From positions 1 to 13,336 of the forward strand of contig JAUSPL010000086.1 in assembly GCA_030656535.1 (NCBI GenBank): a DNA stretch of 13,336 bases. The letters are read 5' to 3'. The translations under genes and the position numbers were made by a program. Shown here piece after piece: positions 1 to 6,593 of this stretch. Source of the stretch: Gemmobacter sp. (GTDB lineage: Bacteria; Pseudomonadota; Alphaproteobacteria; Rhodobacterales; Rhodobacteraceae). The notes below the pieces were generated by a model. It saw only the letters and a program-made list of their open reading frames with translations, was not told where the DNA came from and did no database searches. Numbering within the stretch: position 1 is the first letter of the stretch; each line of letters opens with the position of its first letter.

Positions 1-1
1 C

Positions 2-475
2 AAACTGCGGGCGGATCTTTCCTGGCTTCACCCGCGTTTGGGCGGCGCCGCGACCCTGGAATCCTACGGCATTCATGCACCCGGCGATCGACCCGTCGCA
101 CCCGTTCATTCCGATGCACGCGCCGCTGTTCCCGAAAGCCACCTAAGGTTCATCGAGAACCGTCCCACGTGGTATCAGCGCGGCGAAGTCGTGTTCGTGC
201 ATGCGGGCATCTTGCCGGGCGTGCCCATTGACCAACAGTCAGAGGACACTTTGACCTGGGTCAGGGATGCCTTTCTTTCGGACACGCGCGATCACGGCGC
301 GCTTGTGGTCCACGGCCATACCGCAATCGACGCGCCGACCCACTATGGCAACCGCCTGAACGTGGACAGCAGCGCCGCCTATGGCGGGCCGCTGAGCGCA
401 GTTGCGATCGAAGGACGCGCGGTGTTCCACCTGACCGACGCGGGACGCGTGGCCTTGCACCCGGTCAATCGCTGA
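2..475 (+). CDS. Metallophosphoesterase (PP1-type Ser/Thr phosphatase-like), C-terminal part
   Basis: The reading frame is open from base 2, so the true start lies upstream of the window and about 157 residues of the C-terminal half are visible. The visible part has the late motifs of the calcineurin-like/PP1 phosphatase fold: a VFVHAGI segment, then VVHGHT (the GH metal-ligand motif), then a GNRLNVDSSAAYGG stretch followed by a short beta-rich tail. Single-domain bacterial 'serine/threonine protein phosphatase 1' proteins end this way. These enzymes hydrolyse phosphomonoesters, on proteins or small molecules, with a dinuclear metal centre. The N-terminal GDxHG and GDxxDRG motifs would lie outside the window and cannot be checked. 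The gene ends at a TGA and converges on the small membrane-protein gene. The family call is fairly sure; the substrate is unknown. Confidence 0.8.
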   Translation, partial: KLRADLSWLHPRLGGAATLESYGIHAPGDRPVAPVHSDARAAVPESHLRFIENRPTWYQRGEVVFVHAGILPGVPIDQQSEDTLTWVRDAFLSDTRDHGALVVHGHTAIDAPTHYGNRLNVDSSAAYGGPLSAVAIEGRAVFHLTDAGRVALHPVNR

Positions 476-548
476 CCGCCGTGTCTGGCCTTGCGCCGGC
501 CCTGTGGACCGGGTGACAGGCCATTGCCACGGACGCGGCCACCCATCG

Positions 549-563
549 AACCTGATCCAGGTT
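549..563. terminator. Small hairpin between convergent genes
   Basis: AACCTG-ATC-CAGGTT forms a perfect 6-bp stem with a 3-base loop in the 118-bp gap between two convergent genes. It could serve as a weak bidirectional terminator, but there is no clear T-tract on either side. The rest of the gap shows nothing recognisable. Confidence 0.25.
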
Positions 564-593
564 TCCGGGCCAGAAGATCAAGTTCATGCGACG

Positions 594-854
594 TCAGGTG
601 CGCGTCAAGGCAAATGCGCCGATACTTGCGAGCATGACCACCGTTGCCCACCCAAGCTGGCGACGGTCGCGCGCAAATTCCGGGTCTGTCACAAACGCCC
701 CAAAGGCCTCGAGTGTGGCGGAAAGTCCCGGGAATATCTGGCCCGAACGGGCAACCGCGCGCCTGCGCAAGCGAAACAGACTGCGGTACATCAAGAAGGT
801 CCAGACCACGAAGATCATCCCCTGGATCGGCAGCAGGATCACGAGCCAGTTCAT
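594..854 (-). CDS. Small two-helix membrane protein, unknown function
   Basis: An 86-residue protein not assigned to a named family. Residues 1-25 (MNWLVILLPIQGMIFVVWTF...) form a hydrophobic helix, followed by a very basic stretch (RSLFRLRRRAVAR). A central soluble part follows (GLSATLEAFGAFVTDPEFARDRRQLG), and then a second hydrophobic helix (ATVVMLASIGAFAL) at the extreme C-terminus. The basic residues after helix 1 suggest a cytoplasmic loop with both ends outside. The ATG at 854 lies 37 bases after the stop of the DinB-like gene, so it is probably the last gene of the hmg operon. The frame stays open upstream, but that part would overlap DinB and shows no family signal. The Shine-Dalgarno sequence is weak, and coupling to upstream translation is possible. 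It could simply be a conserved neighbour unrelated to homogentisate. Confidence 0.6.
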   Translation of the reverse strand: MNWLVILLPIQGMIFVVWTFLMYRSLFRLRRRAVARSGQIFPGLSATLEAFGAFVTDPEFARDRRQLGWATVVMLASIGAFALTRT

Positions 855-891
855 CCTGGGCACCGCAGCGCACGGTTCACCGGACGGGTGA

Positions 892-1410
892 TCATATGAA
901 ATAGCCTTGGGCGGCTGGATGGGGTTCAAAGTCCAGAAAGAACTCGTCCAATTGCGGCGGCGGCATCGAAGTCGCCGACAGCATCGCATGGGCCTGCCCA
1001 CGGTGATGGATCTGATGTTGGAACAGGTGCAACGGCACCCTGTCCACACGCTTTGCGATGCGACCTTTTACAACCCGATCGTTGAATACGCCGCCTGCGC
1101 CGCCTCGGGCGACAAGCCGTTGCAAAAACCGCTCAGCTCTGTATCCAGCGACGCCTGTGCGGCACGCAGCGCCAAGGGGTCGGGGAACTGCGGGGGGTCG
1201 CTGAAGGCTGCCGCCCCCAGCCCCCCCCTTTAGGTCGTCAATGCAGGACCGGTCCACCGCATGCAGATGTTCCAGTGTCAGCCGGAGCAACGGAAAAAAC
1301 CCAGCTCTGGTCGCCGCCCATTCCCCCGCCGGCAAAGCGCAACACGCGGTCAGCAGGCGATCGTTTGCCCATACGTTGTTGTGTGCCAGCAGGGAAAGGG
1401 CACCTGTCAT
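892..1410 (-). CDS. DinB-family protein with a compensated frameshift
   Basis: The gene encodes 172 residues of the DinB/YfiT-like four-helix fold, a superfamily that includes thiol-dependent transferases and the mycothiol-dependent maleylpyruvate isomerase. The N-terminus (LLAHNNVWANDRLL) is typical. A candidate metal His lies in LEHLHAVDRS (H48 or H50), and the C-terminal pair lies in HQIHHRGQ (H132, H136). The ATG at 1410 overlaps the TGA of the upstream MBL gene (ATGA), which points to translational coupling and fixes the start. Residues about 62-110 read as low-complexity sequence unlike the family. Reading this stretch one frame over gives AAAFSDPPQFPDPLALRAAQ and so on, which is family-like. 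The shift begins at an 8-base G run (plus-strand C run at 1221-1228) and reverts near 1071-1095. The frame is therefore open overall but scrambled in the middle. A repair-type role is not implied by the name. Maleylacetoacetate isomerisation is a guess from operon position. Confidence 0.75.
   Translation of the reverse strand: MTGALSLLAHNNVWANDRLLTACCALPAGEWAATRAGFFPLLRLTLEHLHAVDRSCIDDLKGGAGGGSLQRPPAVPRPLGAACRTGVAGYRAERFLQRLVARGGAGGVFNDRVVKGRIAKRVDRVPLHLFQHQIHHRGQAHAMLSATSMPPPQLDEFFLDFEPHPAAQGYFI
1221..1228. repeat. Eight-base C/G homopolymer at the frameshift site
   Basis: A run of eight C (G on the coding strand) lies inside the DinB-like gene. With seven bases the downstream codons would read GGLGAAAFSDPPQF, which fits the family. 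With eight they read GGAGGGSLQRPP. It is either a slippage-prone site in the organism or a sequencing error. Confidence 0.7.
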
Positions 1411-2357
1411 CCCTGCAGGGCCTGCCACATGTCCCGGTCACGTTCAGCGGTCCAGATCCGGGGCGTTTCTATGCCACGTGCTTCGTCATAGGCGCGCGCG
1501 ACGTTGAAGGGCAGACAGTGTTCATAGATGGCATAGTCCTTGAACTTGGGATCGCAAGCGGCGCGAACGGCGTCCCATGCTTCTTTCAGGGTGCCGCCCT
1601 TGGCCGCAACCCTTGCAGCAGGTCGATAGGTGCTTTCAACGAAATCGGCCGTGTTTGCGATCGCTTTCGCCACCATGTCGCGTCCGACCAGCGCATCGCC
1701 CCGGCCCGGTGCAATGCTTGCAGGATCAAACGCTGCGATATTGGAAAGCGTGTCGGCCCAGTCGGCAAAATGCCCATCGCCACAGTAGCAGGCCGAATGG
1801 TATTCCACGATATCGCCTGTGAACATCACTTCGGCGTCCGGAACCCAGACCACGGCATCACCTGCCGTATGGGCGCGGCCCAGATGCATGATGTCGACGC
1901 GGCGCTTGCCCAGATACACGGTCATGCTGTCGGAAAAGGTGGTGGTCGGGAAGGTCAGACCCGGGATTTCTTCGTGGCCCTGAAACAAGCGCGGAAAGCG
2001 GCCGAACTCGCTGTCCCAGTCTTCTTGTCCGCGTTCGACCACCATGGCCCGCGCCGTGTCGGACATGATCACTTCGCTTGCACCGTAAGCAGAAGCGCCC
2101 AGAACACGGACGGCATGGTAATGGGTCAGCACCAGATGGCTGATCGGTTTGTCGGTGACGCTGCGGATACAGTCGACCACCTTGCGCGCCAAGCGGGGGG
2201 TCGCCTGCGCCTCGATAACCATGACAGATTCGTCGCCGATGATGACACCACTGTTGGGGTCACCTTCGGCTGTGAAGGCATAAAGCCCTTCGCCGATTTC
2301 GGTGAAGCTGGTTTTCTTCTCGCTCATGTCGCCTTGCGAGGCGAAAGCTTTGGACAT
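1407..2357 (-). CDS. MBL-fold metallohydrolase with incomplete metal site
   Basis: A 316-residue metallo-beta-lactamase-fold protein, third in the homogentisate operon. The usual HxHxDH motif is present only as LTHYHAVR: H79 and H81 remain, but the Asp and His of the second metal site are replaced by V83 and R84. The next ligand is kept (GRAHTAGD, H163), as is the bridging Asp (MFTGD, D182). The late glycine-histidine motif is PGRG instead of PGHG (R219). This leaves a set like a single Zn1-type site. The start at 2357 follows GGGAGAA at a good distance. A second Met at residue 11 is a possible alternative start. The stop overlaps the DinB start. The reaction is unknown. A hydrolase acting on a thioester or lactone linked to aromatic degradation would fit the context but is not shown. 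Confidence 0.85.
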   Translation of the reverse strand: MSKAFASQGDMSEKKTSFTEIGEGLYAFTAEGDPNSGVIIGDESVMVIEAQATPRLARKVVDCIRSVTDKPISHLVLTHYHAVRVLGASAYGASEVIMSDTARAMVVERGQEDWDSEFGRFPRLFQGHEEIPGLTFPTTTFSDSMTVYLGKRRVDIMHLGRAHTAGDAVVWVPDAEVMFTGDIVEYHSACYCGDGHFADWADTLSNIAAFDPASIAPGRGDALVGRDMVAKAIANTADFVESTYRPAARVAAKGGTLKEAWDAVRAACDPKFKDYAIYEHCLPFNVARAYDEARGIETPRIWTAERDRDMWQALQG

Positions 2358-2395
2358 CTGGTTCTCCCTTGTCCCGCTGTGCGGGTCTGTATCGG

Positions 2396-2416
2396 GCCCC
2401 GGGCCTGACCCGGGGC
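2396..2416 (-). repeat. Strong hairpin between fahA and the MBL gene
   Basis: GCCCCGGG and CCCGGGGC form a perfect 8-bp GC-only stem with a 5-base loop, just after the fahA stop and 38 bases before the MBL start codon. No U-tract follows, so it is not a classic terminator. It may stabilise upstream mRNA or reduce read-through. Similar GC palindromes are, to my knowledge, common dispersed intergenic elements in alphaproteobacteria. Confidence 0.6.
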
Positions 2417-2421
2417 AATCG

Positions 2422-3681
2422 TCATTTCGCCCAATCGGGCAGTTCCAGCGCGGGCATGACCCGCCCTGTGCAGGCGCCAAAGCCGATGCGGTAGCCATCG
2501 CCCTGCGCGTGGCCGCGCAATGTCAGGGTATCGCCGTCTTCCAGGAAGCTGCGTGCTTCACCGCTGTCCAAGGTAATCGGTTCCTTGCCCCCCCAGGACA
2601 GTTCCAAAAGACTGCCCCGGCTGTCCTTGGTCGGACCCGAGATGGTTCCCGACCCAAGCAGATCACCCACATTCATCGGACAGCCGCTGGTCGTGTGATG
2701 ACACAGTTGCTGCGCGGCAGAATAGTACATCTGCGCATAGTTGGTCCGCGAGATCACGGTTTCGGGCTTGCCCTCGGGGGCCAGTCCAACCTCGAGCGAG
2801 ATATCATAGGACAGCGGACCGGGTTCACGCAGATAGGGCAGCAAGGGCACTTCGCGCGGCGGGGTGGCCGTCCGGAAATCCTGCAACGCAGCGGCCATAA
2901 CGATCCACGGGCTGATGGTGGTCGCGGTCGCCTTGGCCTGAAACGGGCCAAGCGGCTGGTATTCCCAAGCCTGAATGTCGCGCGCGGACCAATCGTTCAG
3001 CAGCACATAGCCAAAGATCATTTCATCGGCGTCAGCCACGGAAACCATATCGCTGGAAGCACGGCCGACAACGGCGCCCATTTCCAGTTCCAGGTCAAAC
3101 CGCTTGCTGGGACCGAAATAGGGCACATCTGCCCCCGGTGGTTTCAGCTGCCCCAAGGGTCGCCGCACGTCCGTCCCGGACACGACAACCGAAGACGCGC
3201 GGCCATTATAGCCGATCGGCAGATGCAGCCAGTTCGGCGGCAGCGCGTTTTCGGCACCCCGGAACATGGTGCCCACGTTGACGGCGTGTTCCTTGCCCGA
3301 GTAAAAATCGGTGTACTCGGACACCAGGAATGGCAGGTGCAATGTGACCTCGGCCTGCGCAACCAGATAATCCTCGGCCAGCGCCTGCTTGGGCGACCCT
3401 GCGCGCAGGAATTCGGTCACTTGTGCGCGAAAATCAGCCCAGGCGTCCGGCCCCAGTTCCATCAGTTCGTTCCAGAACGGGACATCGAACACGGCATGAT
3501 CGGCAAGGGTCAACAGCCCCTCTTCCTCCAATCCGGTGATATCAAGGACCATATCGCCAATGGCGATCCCACATCTGGCGTCGGCATCACCGATGGAAAA
3601 CACCCCACACGGCAGGTTGTTCAGCGGAAAGTCGGTGGTCGCGGTATTGGCGCTGTCCACCCAGGATTTCAGAAGCGGCAT
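2422..3681 (-). CDS. fahA: Fumarylacetoacetase
   Basis: Hydrolyses 4-fumarylacetoacetate to fumarate and acetoacetate, the last step of tyrosine/homogentisate breakdown, in the cytoplasm. The 419 residues match the usual family length. The N-terminal SH3-like part (SWVDSANTATTDFPLNNLPCGVF) is followed by the catalytic FAH domain. Residues corresponding to the mouse enzyme's metal and catalytic set are all visible: D125 (SEYTDFYSG), H132 (EHAVNVGTMFRG), E198 and E200 (FDLELEMG), D230 (LLNDWSARD), Q237 and K250. The WLHLPIGYNGRASSVVVSG segment is strongly conserved. The ATG at 3681 gives the expected start (MPLLKSWVDSA). Its Shine-Dalgarno (AGAAAGATC) is modest. It lies 85 bp downstream of hmgA in the same operon. 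Confidence 0.97.
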   Translation of the reverse strand: MPLLKSWVDSANTATTDFPLNNLPCGVFSIGDADARCGIAIGDMVLDITGLEEEGLLTLADHAVFDVPFWNELMELGPDAWADFRAQVTEFLRAGSPKQALAEDYLVAQAEVTLHLPFLVSEYTDFYSGKEHAVNVGTMFRGAENALPPNWLHLPIGYNGRASSVVVSGTDVRRPLGQLKPPGADVPYFGPSKRFDLELEMGAVVGRASSDMVSVADADEMIFGYVLLNDWSARDIQAWEYQPLGPFQAKATATTISPWIVMAAALQDFRTATPPREVPLLPYLREPGPLSYDISLEVGLAPEGKPETVISRTNYAQMYYSAAQQLCHHTTSGCPMNVGDLLGSGTISGPTKDSRGSLLELSWGGKEPITLDSGEARSFLEDGDTLTLRGHAQGDGYRIGFGACTGRVMPALELPDWAK

Positions 3682-3725
3682 CTATGATCTTTCTGTACTC
3701 GGCGTGGCCGGAAACGGACGGTCGG

Positions 3726-3753
3726 GTCTGCATAGGGGAAACCCTACGCAGAC
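3726..3753 (-). repeat. Long hairpin between hmgA and fahA
   Basis: Arms of 12 bases (GTCTGCATAGGG and CCCTACGCAGAC on the + strand) surround a 4-base loop. The single mismatch becomes a G-U pair in the minus-strand transcript, so the operon mRNA can pair all 12 positions. It lies in the 85-bp gap between the hmgA stop and the fahA start, with no T-tract after it. Likely roles are mRNA processing, stabilisation or partial attenuation. Confidence 0.6.
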
Positions 3754-3766
3754 GGTGACCTGTGGT

Positions 3767-5128
3767 CTACTTCACACCGGGTGTGCCGTCGAACTTCTTT
3801 TCAATCCCGTTCCAACAGTCGATGTAATCATCTTGGAGCGGGGCCTCTTTGGCGGCAAAGGCCGTCAGGTGCTGCGGGAACCGGGTTTCGAACATGAAGG
3901 ACATGGTGTTGTCCAGCTTTTCCGCCTTCAGCGCAGCATTTGACGCGCCTTCGAACGCGGCCCGGTCTGGCCCGTGCGGCAACATCATGTTGTGCAGGCT
4001 CATACCGCCCGGCACGAACCCTCTCGGCTTTGCGTCATACTGCCCATAGATGTTACCCATCAGTTCGGACATGATGTTCTTGTGATACCACGGCGGCCGG
4101 AACGTGTTTTCCGCCACCATCCAGCGTTCGCGGAACAGAACGAAATCAATGTTGGCGGTTCCCGGGACACCGGACGGCGCGGTCAGCACGGTAAAGATCG
4201 ACGGATCCGGGTGGTCGAACAAGATCGCCCCGACCGGGCAATAGGTGCGCAGGTCATATTTCACCGGGCAATAGTTGCCATGCCAGGCCACCACATCCAG
4301 CGGCGAGTGGCCGATATGTGTCACGTGAAACTGACCACACCATTTGATGGTGACGGTCGACGGCACCTCGCGGTCCTCAAACGCCGCGACGGGTGTCTTG
4401 AAGTCACGCGGGTTGGCCATGCAATTGGCCCCGATCGGCCCGCGACCCGGAAGCTCGAACTTCTGGCCATAGTTTTCGCAGACGAACCCTCGGCAAGGAC
4501 CTTCCAGAACCTCGACCCGGTACAACAGCCCACGCGGGATGATGGCGACCTCTTTTGGTTCCAGATCGATAACGCCCAGTTCGGTACAAAACCGCAAGCG
4601 GCCCTCTTGTGGAACCACCAGAATCTCGCTGTCTGCGGAAAAGAAATAGCTGTCCACCATGGATTCGGTGACCAGATAGACGTGGGTGGCCATCCCGACC
4701 TGAGTATTCACATCCCCCGCCGTCGTCATCGTTCGCATGCCGGTCAGCCATGTCAGCGCTTGTCCGGAATGCGGCACCGGGTCCCAACGGTATTGACCAA
4801 GGCTGATCACGTCCGGGTCGATATTCGGCGCGGACTTCCAGTAAGGCAGGGCGATCTTTTCGTATCGGTGCGAATGCTTGACCGAAGGCCGGATACGATA
4901 GCACCATGTCCGCTCGTTCTGATGGCTGGGGGCCGTGAACGCCGTGCCTGACAACTGCTCTCCATAAAGGCCATAGTTGCATTTTTGTGGGCTGTTCATT
5001 CCCTGCGGCAGGGCACCGGGCAAGGCCTCCGTTTCGAAATCATTGCCAAAACCGGGCATATAGCCTTCGTGCGTGCCGACAGTGGTCGCGGCGCGGATCA
5101 TGCCGCTTGACAGGGTCTGATTGGTCAT
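3767..5128 (-). CDS. hmgA: Homogentisate 1,2-dioxygenase
   Basis: Iron(II) enzyme that opens the ring of homogentisate with O2 to give maleylacetoacetate; cytoplasmic. It has 453 residues, the normal size for the family. Iron ligands are seen as H349 (RPPWYHKN), E355 (IMSELMG) and H385 (LPHGPD), each 14 positions after the human enzyme's H335, E341 and H371. The catalytic-base region (LFDHPDPS, H306) is also kept. The N-terminus YMPGFGNDFETEALPGALP is a hallmark of the family. The ATG at 5128 was chosen because it follows CGGAG at good spacing and gives the expected length. The open frame extends further upstream, but that extension would run through the promoter. It is the first gene of the operon. 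Confidence 0.98.
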   Translation of the reverse strand: MTNQTLSSGMIRAATTVGTHEGYMPGFGNDFETEALPGALPQGMNSPQKCNYGLYGEQLSGTAFTAPSHQNERTWCYRIRPSVKHSHRYEKIALPYWKSAPNIDPDVISLGQYRWDPVPHSGQALTWLTGMRTMTTAGDVNTQVGMATHVYLVTESMVDSYFFSADSEILVVPQEGRLRFCTELGVIDLEPKEVAIIPRGLLYRVEVLEGPCRGFVCENYGQKFELPGRGPIGANCMANPRDFKTPVAAFEDREVPSTVTIKWCGQFHVTHIGHSPLDVVAWHGNYCPVKYDLRTYCPVGAILFDHPDPSIFTVLTAPSGVPGTANIDFVLFRERWMVAENTFRPPWYHKNIMSELMGNIYGQYDAKPRGFVPGGMSLHNMMLPHGPDRAAFEGASNAALKAEKLDNTMSFMFETRFPQHLTAFAAKEAPLQDDYIDCWNGIEKKFDGTPGVK

Positions 5129-5172
5129 GACGACTCCGGCTGCTGGTGCGAGGAAGGGTGGATTCGAGTCAG

Positions 5173-5202
5173 ATAGTATCGTTGCAGCTGCAACGAAGTC
5201 AA
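5173..5202 (-). promoter_or_regulatory. hmgA promoter with 18-bp palindromic operator
   Basis: Read on the minus strand, TTGACT (5202-5197) is a -35 box with 5 of 6 consensus bases and TACTAT (5178-5173) a -10 box with 4 of 6. The 18-bp spacer is exactly the perfect palindrome TCGTTGCAGCTGCAACGA (5179-5196). A transcript would start near 5166, giving a leader of about 38 bases before the hmgA ATG. A dimeric regulator bound here would block RNA polymerase, so repression relieved by a pathway intermediate is the likely mode. Its identity (MarR, IclR or another family) cannot be told from this window, which has no regulator gene beside it. Confidence 0.75.
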
Positions 5203-5423
5203 CCTGACACATCCAGCTCGGTCACGGCAACACGCAATCCTGTCGATCCGGCGCCTGCATGTCATGCCCCAGGGGGCGCGGCAGCCGGGGTGTGCAAACC
5301 GCGGCCTCCACAGCGAAGTTTCGCCAAAGGTTGCCGTAATCGGACTTGTATCGCCCAAGGATGCCGCGTTTATCTTGCTGCAATTATGGCGCTCGCATCG
5401 GGTGCCGGATCACTGGCACGATA
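5203..5423. other. Divergent intergenic stretch without a recognisable gene
   Basis: This stretch completes the 307-bp gap between hmgA and the amidohydrolase. Short open frames cross it on both strands, but none has a good ribosome binding site together with a family-like product. It should carry the promoter of the amidohydrolase. The best candidates (for example TTGTAT at 5346 with T-rich sequence near 5369-5376) are weak. Confidence 0.5.
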
Positions 5424-5438
5424 GCGAGGTTGTCCTTG
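5424..5438 (+). promoter_or_regulatory. Ribosome binding site and TTG start of the amidohydrolase
   Basis: GCGAGG ends 6 bases before a TTG at 5436. This is the best-placed Shine-Dalgarno in the region and decides the start. The next in-frame candidate, GTG at 5457, lacks one as good. The ATG-like frame start at 5346 gives an N-terminal extension with no family resemblance. Confidence 0.6.
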
Positions 5439-6593
5439 AATCCTGATCTGACTGCCGTGAACCTGAATGGCGGCACCGTTGCGCTGACACTGGCAAGCGG
5501 GCGCATTGCATCAGTGTCGCCCGTGGCGGGCCCCGCGCGTGCCGTCATCCTGCCCTTGCCCATCGACGCACATGTGCACCTGGACAAGACCCACACCATT
5601 GGCCGCTGCAGCATCAGCAAACCCGGCCTGTTCGGCGCGATCGAGGCGATGGCCGCCGACAAGGTGAACTGGACCGCCAGCGACCTGCACATCCGTGCCG
5701 AACGTGGACTGGCCGAGGCCTACGCCAACGGCACCTTGGCCATCCGGACTCATATCGATTGGAACGAGGCAAGTCCGCCGCTGGCTTGGTCAGTGATTGG
5801 CGAACTTGCGCAGGACTGGCGTGGGCGGATGACGGTACAGCGGGCCGCGCTGGCGCCGCTGGATGTGCTGGGCGACACAGACACAGGCCCGAAAATCGCG
5901 GCTCAAGTGGCGCGCGATGGCGGGGTACTGGGCTGCTTTGTGTACCGCAACAGCGATCTGGTGGCCAAACTGGACCGGGTCTTTGCACTGGCGGCCCGAC
6001 ACGACCTGGACCTGGACTTTCATGTGGACGAAGGGCTTGACCCGCTTGCGAACGGGTTCGACACCATTGTCGCCCTGACTGCCCGCTACCGCATGGCGGG
6101 CCGTGTCTTGTGTGGTCATGCGTGTTCGTTGTCCGTACGTCCCGCCCCCGAGGTGGCCCGCGTGCTGGACGCTGCCGCACGCGCCGGCGTCGCGCTGACC
6201 GTGCTGCCAACCACCAACAGCCATTTGCAGGACATGACCCCGGGCCGCACACCCCGCCTGCGCGGGCTTGCACCGATGCATGAACTGCGCGCCGCCGGGG
6301 TGCCCGTCCTATTGGCCGCCGATAACGTGCGCGACCCGTTCTATCCCTACGGCAGCTATGACCTGCTTGACGTCCTGCGTCAGGCGACCTTTGCCGCCCA
6401 CCTGTCGCCGGGTCAGTGGCTGGAGACCGTCACCACAGCCCCGGCCACCGCTCTTGGCTTGCCCGTCGCGTGCATTGCACCGGGCGAACCTGCCGACTTC
6501 CTGTTGATTGAAGGCGCCGACTGGTCCGAAGTCATCAGTTCCCCTCGCGCAAAGCGCCATGTTGTTCGCGCGGGCCAAGTGTCCCAGCCATGA
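5436..6593 (+). CDS. Cytosine deaminase-like amidohydrolase
   Basis: A 385-residue member of the metal-dependent amidohydrolase superfamily, closest in motif order to CodA-type cytosine deaminase. First metal motif: PIDAHVHLDKT (H46, H48). Second: DFHVDEG (H196, and E199 at the position of the catalytic Glu of E. coli CodA). Third: CGHACSLS (H228). Then LLAADNVRDPFYPYG with D296 at the position of the metal-binding catalytic Asp. The order and the DPFYPxG segment match CodA. It differs by HLDKT where CodA has HLDTT, and by ADN where CodA has HDD, so the substrate may be another cyclic amidine or N-heterocycle. It has no signal peptide, so it is cytoplasmic. It is divergent from hmgA and convergent with the ABC importer operon, which may supply its substrate. 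Confidence 0.85.
   Translation: MNPDLTAVNLNGGTVALTLASGRIASVSPVAGPARAVILPLPIDAHVHLDKTHTIGRCSISKPGLFGAIEAMAADKVNWTASDLHIRAERGLAEAYANGTLAIRTHIDWNEASPPLAWSVIGELAQDWRGRMTVQRAALAPLDVLGDTDTGPKIAAQVARDGGVLGCFVYRNSDLVAKLDRVFALAARHDLDLDFHVDEGLDPLANGFDTIVALTARYRMAGRVLCGHACSLSVRPAPEVARVLDAAARAGVALTVLPTTNSHLQDMTPGRTPRLRGLAPMHELRAAGVPVLLAADNVRDPFYPYGSYDLLDVLRQATFAAHLSPGQWLETVTTAPATALGLPVACIAPGEPADFLLIEGADWSEVISSPRAKRHVVRAGQVSQP

Noticed and set aside
379..873. Minus-strand frame of 164 codons across the phosphatase end and the small membrane-protein gene
   Set aside because: It overlaps two better-supported genes and its product is rich in R, G and P with no domain.
1066..1230. Calling the DinB-like gene a pseudogene outright
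   Set aside because: The overall frame stays open from start to stop and both metal-motif regions are intact, so the state is uncertain and may reflect a sequence error.
1275..2408. Open frame of 377 codons on the + strand opposite the MBL gene
   Set aside because: Antisense shadow of a well-supported coding region, with no ribosome binding site and no recognisable domain.
2302..3687. Long open frame (461 codons) on the + strand opposite fahA
   Set aside because: It lies wholly antisense to a clear fumarylacetoacetase and its product has no family features. Long antisense frames are expected from GC-rich third-position bias.
3974..4951. Open frame of 325 codons opposite hmgA
   Set aside because: Antisense to a gene with all catalytic residues identified; its composition is typical of a shadow frame.
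5346..5435. N-terminal extension of the amidohydrolase to an upstream start
   Set aside because: The extra residues (MYRPRMPRLSCC...) look unlike the family and the TTG at 5436 has a much better ribosome binding site.
5264..5446. Possible 60-residue peptide upstream of the amidohydrolase
   Set aside because: It overlaps the amidohydrolase start, has no clear Shine-Dalgarno and no family resemblance; treated as non-coding.
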